Below, one piece after another: positions 58,903-64,000 of a stretch of 64,000 bases of DNA. Location of the stretch: the NCBI GenBank assembly GCA_015501595.1, contig JADNRX010000006.1:62001-126000 (forward strand). The letters are read 5' to 3'. The DNA comes from Hymenopellis radicata (Eukaryota; Basidiomycota; Agaricomycetes; Agaricales; Physalacriaceae). The position numbers and the translations under genes were made by a program. Numbering within the stretch: position 1 is the first letter of the stretch; the number at the start of each line of letters is the position of its first letter. Below the pieces are notes generated by a model. The model was not told the DNA's origin, searched no databases, and was given only the letters and a program-made list of their open reading frames with translations.

Positions 58903-59952
58903 TTACACCCACTCCTTGGGATTTTTGACCACCTCGACAAGCTTCGCCTCCTCCGAGGTGGGATCATCCGCCATGTCTGTCATATACTCCCATCGCACGG
59001 TCTCCGGCAAACTCATGAGAATGCTCTCTATTCGCGCCCCGGGAGCCATTAAGCCGAACTTTGTCCCGCGGTCAATCATCAAGTTGAACTCGACATACCG
59101 ACCACGGCGGATGAGCTGCCATCGACGCTGACGAGGGGTCCAAGGCATTTTGCACCGTTTTTCAAGGATGGGAAGATACGCGGGCACGAACGAGTTGCCC
59201 ATGTCCTTGACAAAGTCGAAAATCTCGTCTGCGGTAAAAGGCCGTGGAGAGTTTGGAGATAAGCGCTTGTGAGGCTCAGCGGTGAGATCGTCAAAGAAGA
59301 TACCGCCGATGCCACGGCCCTCTTGGCGGTGTGGGATGTAAAAGTACTCATCGCACCATTTTTTGAATGCGGGGAAGAGCTGCTCGCCGTGTGGTTGGGC
59401 GGCATCCTTGAGTGTCTGATGGAAATGCTTCGCATCCTCCTCATATAGATAGACAGGGGTCAAGTCCGCGCCTCCACCGAACCACCAGGCCAAGACCTTG
59501 GGCGGCTCGTCGGATGATGAAGTGGCGTCAACGGGCTCGGTGACCTCAAAGTAGCGGAAGTTTGCGTGGGACGTTGGTGCGTTGGGATTGCGCGGGTGGA
59601 TGACGAGGCTCACGCCGGTCGCAAAGTACGGCAGACCCTCGCCGTTCTGCGGAGTGGGGAGGGACGCGTGCTCTGCCCGCATCTGCTGCACAGCCGCGGG
59701 CGGGAGCGTACCGTGCACGACGGATACATTGACGCCGGCTTTCTCTAGGACCGTCGTAGATTCGCTGCCATCGTCGGCAGGGGGTGCCGCGAATACGCAG
59801 GATACGCCGTAGCCGCCGTCGTTGGCGCGCGTCCATCTGTCGGGTTTGAAGGACGGCCCGGCGGGATCGAGGCCTTGGAGGGCGGCGACGATTTTGGCTT
59901 GGAGTTCAAGAACGAGTTCTTCGGCGCGTTTACGCATCGGTTGGGAAGTCAT
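58903..59952 (-). CDS. HEM13: coproporphyrinogen III oxidase
   Basis: Oxygen-dependent oxidative decarboxylation of coproporphyrinogen III to protoporphyrinogen IX in haem synthesis. Intronless minus-strand frame. Marks are RANDGGYGVSCVF, GVNVSVVHGTLPPAAVQQM, FATGVSLVIHPRNPNAPTSH, NFRYFEV, WWFGGGADLTPVYLYEEDAK, YIPHRQEGRGIGGIFFDDL, RRWQLIRRGRYVEFNLMIDR, GTKFGLMAPGARIESILMSL and PETVRWEY. I start at MTSQPMRKRAEEL (59950-59952, 349 residues), the usual length. The frame stays open to an ATG at 60087, so a 45-residue extension is possible. That extension (SNARLLDCYRVYLPR...) is Arg-containing but not a clear presequence. Confidence 0.96.
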   Translation of the reverse strand: MTSQPMRKRAEELVLELQAKIVAALQGLDPAGPSFKPDRWTRANDGGYGVSCVFAAPPADDGSESTTVLEKAGVNVSVVHGTLPPAAVQQMRAEHASLPTPQNGEGLPYFATGVSLVIHPRNPNAPTSHANFRYFEVTEPVDATSSSDEPPKVLAWWFGGGADLTPVYLYEEDAKHFHQTLKDAAQPHGEQLFPAFKKWCDEYFYIPHRQEGRGIGGIFFDDLTAEPHKRLSPNSPRPFTADEIFDFVKDMGNSFVPAYLPILEKRCKMPWTPRQRRWQLIRRGRYVEFNLMIDRGTKFGLMAPGARIESILMSLPETVRWEYMTDMADDPTSEEAKLVEVVKNPKEWV

Positions 59953-60386
59953 GGCGGGGCGGGAGGCGAGCTGAGTGGGCGATCGAGGAAGATATACCCG
60001 GTAGCAGTCTAGAAGCCGAGCATTGGAATGCGTGAGAGCATACGCGACCCCCGGGTCTAGAATATCGACTATGATCGCGACCTCCACCTGGACCTTGGGC
60101 GCGTCGTTTCTTACGGGCTAGCCGCAGGCATCAGTCGAGGATGCTACTGACATACGACACGTAAATTTCAGATTGAATAGTATCGGGAGTGGAGCTCATC
60201 GTCCTTGTTCGTGAAAGAAACCAGGTGATATGCTTATTGTCGAAAGCAACCGATCTCCACTACTAGGGGAACGAATCCCGCATAACCCTATCTGCGCATA
60301 CTTGCGTTCGTCCTTCCATCGCAGAAAGTGAGTAGTCTCGAGCTCTCGTTCCTCTCATCACTGACTAAACCTCATCAAAGATCTTT
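59953..60386. other. divergent intergenic region
   Basis: Between HEM13 and the orphan tandem family; may code for a HEM13 extension up to 60087. Nothing else seen. Confidence 0.4.
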
Positions 60387-61145
60387 ATGAGTGTCAACGC
60401 TGAAAAACCCCGCGACGCCGCCTTCGCCCAAGTCGTGAGAGACGCCATCGAGCTCTTCCGCAAGAAAGAGCGCGAATACCTCTTAACCTACACCGACGCC
60501 GACTGCGATGAATCCGACCCGCCCTGGGTCAACGCCGCTCACCTATGCTACTACGGCGAACTGCTCTTCGTCCTGAAAGGGGTCAAACCCTGTGTCCTCT
60601 TTTGCCACTACTACGACCCCGTCCACGTCCGCACCATGGTCGAGCGCTGTCTGCAGCCTGTCCTCGCCCAATTCGATCTCCTCTCCTATGGATTCCATCT
60701 CGAGCAAATCCGCCATCCTATGCCCACTACTAGTACAGTGCATGACGGGTTCCAGAATGGCTGGATCCTCGCTGATAAACACAGCGCGCGCTGGGATCTG
60801 GTGCAGAAGGTCTTTTTGAAGCCCTTCCCGCTCCCCAAAGTCCCAGAAGCGCTGGTCGGTGAAGCACTTGGATATCCGACGTTGGATGGCCCACATAAGA
60901 TTCGTTATATCGATGAGACGGAGATGGATTATATGCAGCAGAATCACTCTGAAGAGTGCTGCTGTGTGAACGCTCTAGAGTTTTTCTGCGCCAATGATCC
61001 GCGTCACTTTCTTAAGCTTTTGCGGCATTATGGTGTTTACCAAGATGCGATGCAGGCTGCCGGAAGGAGGTTGGCTATAGATACTTCAAAGCATCAGCCA
61101 TTGGAGGAGTGGATCGCTGCGATGAACGCCATGAGAGCGTCTTAG
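60387..61145 (+). CDS. orphan tandem family protein, copy 1 (intact)
   Basis: Intronless 252-residue protein that I do not recognise. It opens MSVNAEKPRDAAFAQVVRDA, then KEREYLLTY, CYYGELLFVLKGVKPCVLF, QFDLLSYGFHLEQIRHPMP, GFQNGWILADKHSARWDLVQ, KVPEALVGEALGYPTLDGPH, RYIDETEMDYM, CCCVNALEFFCAND and KLLRHYGVYQDAMQAAG. No signal peptide or membrane segment. Conserved cysteines (CCCVN in this copy, VCCVD in copy 3) and the GFQNGW...D block may be functional sites. Two relatives follow directly downstream, which makes a lineage-specific expansion likely. Confidence 0.75.
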   Translation: MSVNAEKPRDAAFAQVVRDAIELFRKKEREYLLTYTDADCDESDPPWVNAAHLCYYGELLFVLKGVKPCVLFCHYYDPVHVRTMVERCLQPVLAQFDLLSYGFHLEQIRHPMPTTSTVHDGFQNGWILADKHSARWDLVQKVFLKPFPLPKVPEALVGEALGYPTLDGPHKIRYIDETEMDYMQQNHSEECCCVNALEFFCANDPRHFLKLLRHYGVYQDAMQAAGRRLAIDTSKHQPLEEWIAAMNAMRAS

Positions 61146-61309
61146 CTCTTAGCACCTCTATATATTAAGTGCACTAGATAGCGGACGGGGACTATGGTAT
61201 GGCCAGTCGCGTGCTAATTATATTGGTTTCGCCTATACGTAGGGGCCTGTAGCGTCTCGTCATATTGTTACTTGCGAGGGTTCGAGGGTGCGATGTGTGA
61301 AAGCCTTCT

Positions 61310-61480
61310 CTCACCTACCTCTTAACCTATCCTGATTCCAAACCGCGCTGGTTGAGCTACTACCCCGAGCTGCTCTTCGTCCTAAAGGGCGTCAGACTCA
61401 TCCTCTTCGCGCACTTCATCGACCCAACCCGCACGCGCACCATCGTCGAAAGCTGTCTCAAGCCTGCCACCTCCAGCAAA
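61310..61480 (+). pseudogene. orphan tandem family, truncated copy 2
   Basis: Remnant between copies 1 and 3. It keeps YLLTYPDSKPRWLSYYPELL, FVLKGVRLILFAHFIDPTRT and IVESCLKPA, matching residues about 32-95 of copy 1. It lacks the start and the C-terminal two thirds. What follows, up to 61684, is unrelated and happens to stay open into copy 3. Confidence 0.75.
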
Positions 61481-61684
61481 TCCGCCATATATATGGGCCT
61501 ACCCGCCCATCTGGTTCGAGACCCAACGTCCTGTCAGGTGATCATGAATGTGACCGCCACAATTAAATTGGCCGAGACCGAGACAGTCTCGTACTACCGC
61601 TACCTGCTGGAAACACCCATCTGTGAGTCTTCTAATGCGCCTTATATCGTTCTTGAGCTAATGCTCTCTCACAGATCACCAACT

Positions 61685-62436
61685 ATGAGCAGCGAGAAAC
61701 CGCGCGACGCGTCGTACGCGACAGCCGTTAAAGACGCCATCGAGCAATTCCGCGATAAAGAGCGCGCCTTCCTCTTGACCTACAAGAGCCCCAAGCCCGA
61801 ATACGACGACCGGCCGAGCTGGTACTACGCCGCGCACATGAGCTACTACGCCGAGGTGCTCTTCGTCCTCAAGGGCGTCAAGCCCTGCGTGCTCTTCGCC
61901 TCGGGCGACCAGGCCCACACACAGGCCATCATCGACACCTGTCTCAAGCCCGTGCTAGAGCAGTTTGACCTGCTTTCGTACGGATTCCGGTTGCAGCAGA
62001 TCACGCATCCGCTGCCACGACTGCGCACGCGGGCTTCCAGAACGGGTGGGTCCTCGCAGATACGCACAGCGAGAAATGGGGCGCCGTGCAGCAGGTCTTT
62101 CTGCATCCGTACCCAAATCCACCGGTGCCGGAAGCCCTGATTGGCGACGCACTCGGCTATCCGGGTCGCAAAGGCGCGTGTTCTGTGTGCTACGTCGACG
62201 AGACGGAGCGGCAGTACCTGAAAAAGCATGTCAGTGAGGACGTCTGTTGTGTTGACGCGCTCGAGTTCTTCTGTGCAAATGGGGAGTCGGCTGATTATAT
62301 GACGATCCTGCGCCACTTTATCGCGCACAAGGAGGCGATGCAGGAGGTTGGGCATATGATCATTTTGGACACGGCGAGGCATCCGGCGTTCGATCAGTGG
62401 TTGACGTTGATGAGGATGCACCTTGGCCTTGTGTAG
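61685..62436 (+). CDS. orphan tandem family protein, copy 3 (one frame break)
   Basis: Paralogue of the gene at 60387. It starts MSSEKPRDASYATAVKDAIE and continues KERAFLLTY, SYYAEVLFVLKGVKPCVLFA, QFDLLSYGFRLQQITHPLP, then in the next frame HAGFQNGWVLADTHSEKWGA, VQQVFLHPYPNPPVPEALIG, CYVDETERQYLKKHVSEDVC and CVDALEFFCANGES. The frame slips at 62014-62016 (CC before ACGACT), where one missing C explains it. I therefore treat it as a probable intact gene of about 250 residues. It is GC-richer and more diverged from copy 1 than a very recent duplicate would be. Confidence 0.7.
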
Positions 62437-62514
62437 TAGTCCTGGCATTTGTGTATCATGTACAATAGTATTGCTCCAGAACCTGTACCATTACAAAATC
62501 GTTCGAGTCGTTGA

Positions 62515-63297
62515 TCATTTACCAGTGGGAGCAAAGAACCTCACACCCTCGCCGTCCGCTACAGCGATTATCTGGGCCTGGTTGGTCTTTGAAAGGACGT
62601 TGATAGCTCTGCGTAACAAGGGAAGCGGAATACCAGACAGCGGCGACTCGACTGGCGGATCCGTGATGTCGTAAAAGGTCATGATCGTGTTGAGCTGGCC
62701 AGTGCTCGTCGCCTGCGCCGCAATCAGCAAAATCGCGCACGAGCAAACCGCAAACGAACACACGCACCCATTCATGCAGCGTCTCGGCCCATTCCTCGGG
62801 GAGGCGCCAATACAGCAGTACAGCGCGGGTCTGCTTCGCCGGGTCGTATACCGCCACATTCTTCGCGACCATGAGAGATAGGATGTGCTCTAGATACGGC
62901 GGAAGGACCTTTCCTGAGAAACGGTCAATCGCAATTAAGACCAATAATGCGCAGACCGGCGTACGATTTATGCGCTCGTTCTTCAACACTTCGTCCCAGT
63001 CATTGCCCGATGTCTCGGCATCTTCGACCCGCAGGTAGAACAGCCTGCGATGCCGCGCATAAGCCAGAATCAGCTTGATCCATTGGTCGCTGAATGATGT
63101 CGACGTCGACGGACTCGGTTGCTGCCTGGACCCCTCTTGTCAGCCGAAATTCGCATACAGATAGGCTGCACGAACGTGAAGAAGGGCGGCGCAGAATGTA
63201 TGGATGGTAGTAGGAATCCTACGCGTCAACAGTCAGATCGCACATTCCCTTTGGGCGCCGTCCTACCAGAAGATGTGGTATGTGTTGAGAGCGCCAT
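62515..63297 (-). CDS. VPS25: ESCRT-II subunit VPS25
   Basis: Winged-helix subunit of ESCRT-II that recruits Vps20/ESCRT-III on endosomes. Five exons on the minus strand (63297-63267, 63218-63176, 63125-62965, 62913-62768, 62712-62515), 579 nt, 192 residues, the family length. Marks are FLLPSIHSAPPFFT, SDQWIKLILAYARHRRLFYL, DWDEVLKNERINRK, LPPYLEHILSLMVAKNVAVY, RAVLLYWRLPEEWAETLHEW, ATSTGQLNTIMTFYDI and LPLLRRAINVLSKTNQAQII, ending DGEGVRFF. Frame intact. RPT5 ends 67 bp upstream on the same strand. Confidence 0.95.
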
Positions 63298-63364
63298 TCA
63301 GATCATTGTCACACTTCAAGCTGAACGCGTCATATATCATATCAGGACAAACAAAGTAATAGTT

Positions 63365-64000
63365 CTACGCAAAGTACATAAGATCGTTCTTCTTCTTGCT
63401 TTGAACTGAATGGAGACGTTAGTCCAAGATTGTACAGACAAGAACAAGTTCTCACCTTCTGATATACCGCTCAAAAAGTGTTCATGTCCAAGTCTCGTGG
63501 CTCCTTCTCTTAACGCAATCATACCCGCTTCAACACAAACAGCCTTCAACTGGGCAGCGTTGAACTCATCGGTACTCCTTGCCAACTCTTCAAAATTCAC
63601 GTCCGTCGATAGTGTCATCTTACGCGAATGGATTTCCAGAATACGAGCGCGCGCGGATTCGTTGGGAAGCGGGAATTCAATCTTGCGGTCAAGTCGACCT
63701 GACCGCAAAAGAGCGGGGTCAAGAATATCGATACGATTCGTAGCAGCAATGACCTACGACGTTGATGAGCATAGGCTAAGGCATGTATAGTGCAAGCCTA
63801 CCTTGATTCGCTCGTCGCTGCTGAAACCGTCCAGTTGGTTTAGCAACTCCAACATGGTACGCTGTACTTCACGGTCTCCACTCTTGTCCGAATCGAATCG
63901 CTTGGTACCGATTGCGTCCAACTCATCAATAAAGATAATGGCGGGGGCCTTCTGTTTGGCCAACGCAAACGCGTCCCGTACCAGCTTGGCGCCATCACCG
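63365..64000 (-). CDS. RPT5: 26S proteasome regulatory ATPase RPT5 (3' part)
   Basis: AAA ATPase of the 19S base (human PSMC3), unfolds substrates into the proteasome. Only the C-terminal part is in the window; the gene runs off the right edge. Visible are [20 protein letters not shown], the Walker [32 protein letters not shown], the second region of homology ([20 protein letters not shown]), [20 protein letters not shown] and the AAA lid. Introns are 63754-63801 and 63406-63455. The last exon codes [13 protein letters not shown]; the final three residues YFA correspond to the HbYX-type tail that docks in the 20S ring, with Phe in the Tyr position. Confidence 0.96.

Noticed and set aside
61352..62140. 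A 262-residue fusion of orphan copies 2 and 3
   Set aside because: The open frame only bridges a truncated copy, unrelated sequence and the start of copy 3; copy 3 has its own conserved start at 61685.

Overview
This is a gene-dense, intron-rich fungal nuclear contig. The gene families point to an agaricomycete basidiomycete: a WSC-repeat copper radical oxidase, paired AA9 polysaccharide monooxygenases, a fungalysin protease, a DUF6593 protein and basidiomycete-type Zn2Cys6 and kinase families. Typical introns are 45-60 bp and several exons are under 30 nt. I see no tRNA, rRNA, CRISPR or bacterial-type feature. Exon borders were inferred by eye from GT/AG (twice GC/AG) sites, frame continuity and family conservation. 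For most genes the summed exon length is a multiple of three.

Layout. 1-5.7 kb: two direct, LTR-like repeats flank a 17-exon Zn2Cys6 regulator that carries a perfect hairpin insertion with an in-frame stop. 5.7-7.9 kb: no recognised gene. 7.9-18 kb: housekeeping block with pyridoxamine phosphate oxidase, a kelch/BTB protein, a small mitochondrial-type protein, a coiled-coil protein and the ribosome-maturation GTPase EFL1/RIA1. 18-22 kb: a duplicated cytosine deaminase pair (FCY1 A and B) enclosing a reverse-strand protein kinase. 22-30 kb: a Sec2-type Rab exchange factor, NCA2 and an SF1 helicase. 30-33 kb: a hypothetical protein and a damaged fungalysin. 33-35.6 kb: gene-poor. 35.6-39.7 kb: a secreted oxidase with four WSC domains. 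40-49 kb: a HET-like fragment, a small membrane protein, a GH15 enzyme, a DUF6593 protein and a C11orf68-like protein. 49-52.5 kb: two neighbouring AA9 genes, one with arginine in place of the N-terminal histidine and one canonical with a CBM1. 52.8-64 kb: VPS37 and RRP40 head to head, a C2H2 protein, ADE1 and HEM13 tail to tail, a tandem orphan family, VPS25 and the 3' part of RPT5.

The secreted set (copper radical oxidase, AA9 pair, fungalysin) suits a plant-debris or wood-degrading life style: the oxidase makes H2O2, which AA9 enzymes can use. The rest is mostly conserved cell machinery without an obvious shared pathway.

About eleven single-base frame breaks fall inside otherwise well conserved genes, including normally essential RRP40. 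Most can be explained by a one-base change, often at a short homopolymer. This looks like consensus sequence error rather than gene decay, and gene calls here should allow for it. The most interesting items are the hairpin insertion in the regulator, the Arg-AA9/His-AA9 pair, the duplicated FCY1 unit with a chimeric junction, the 6-nt and 9-nt microexons, and the three-copy orphan family.
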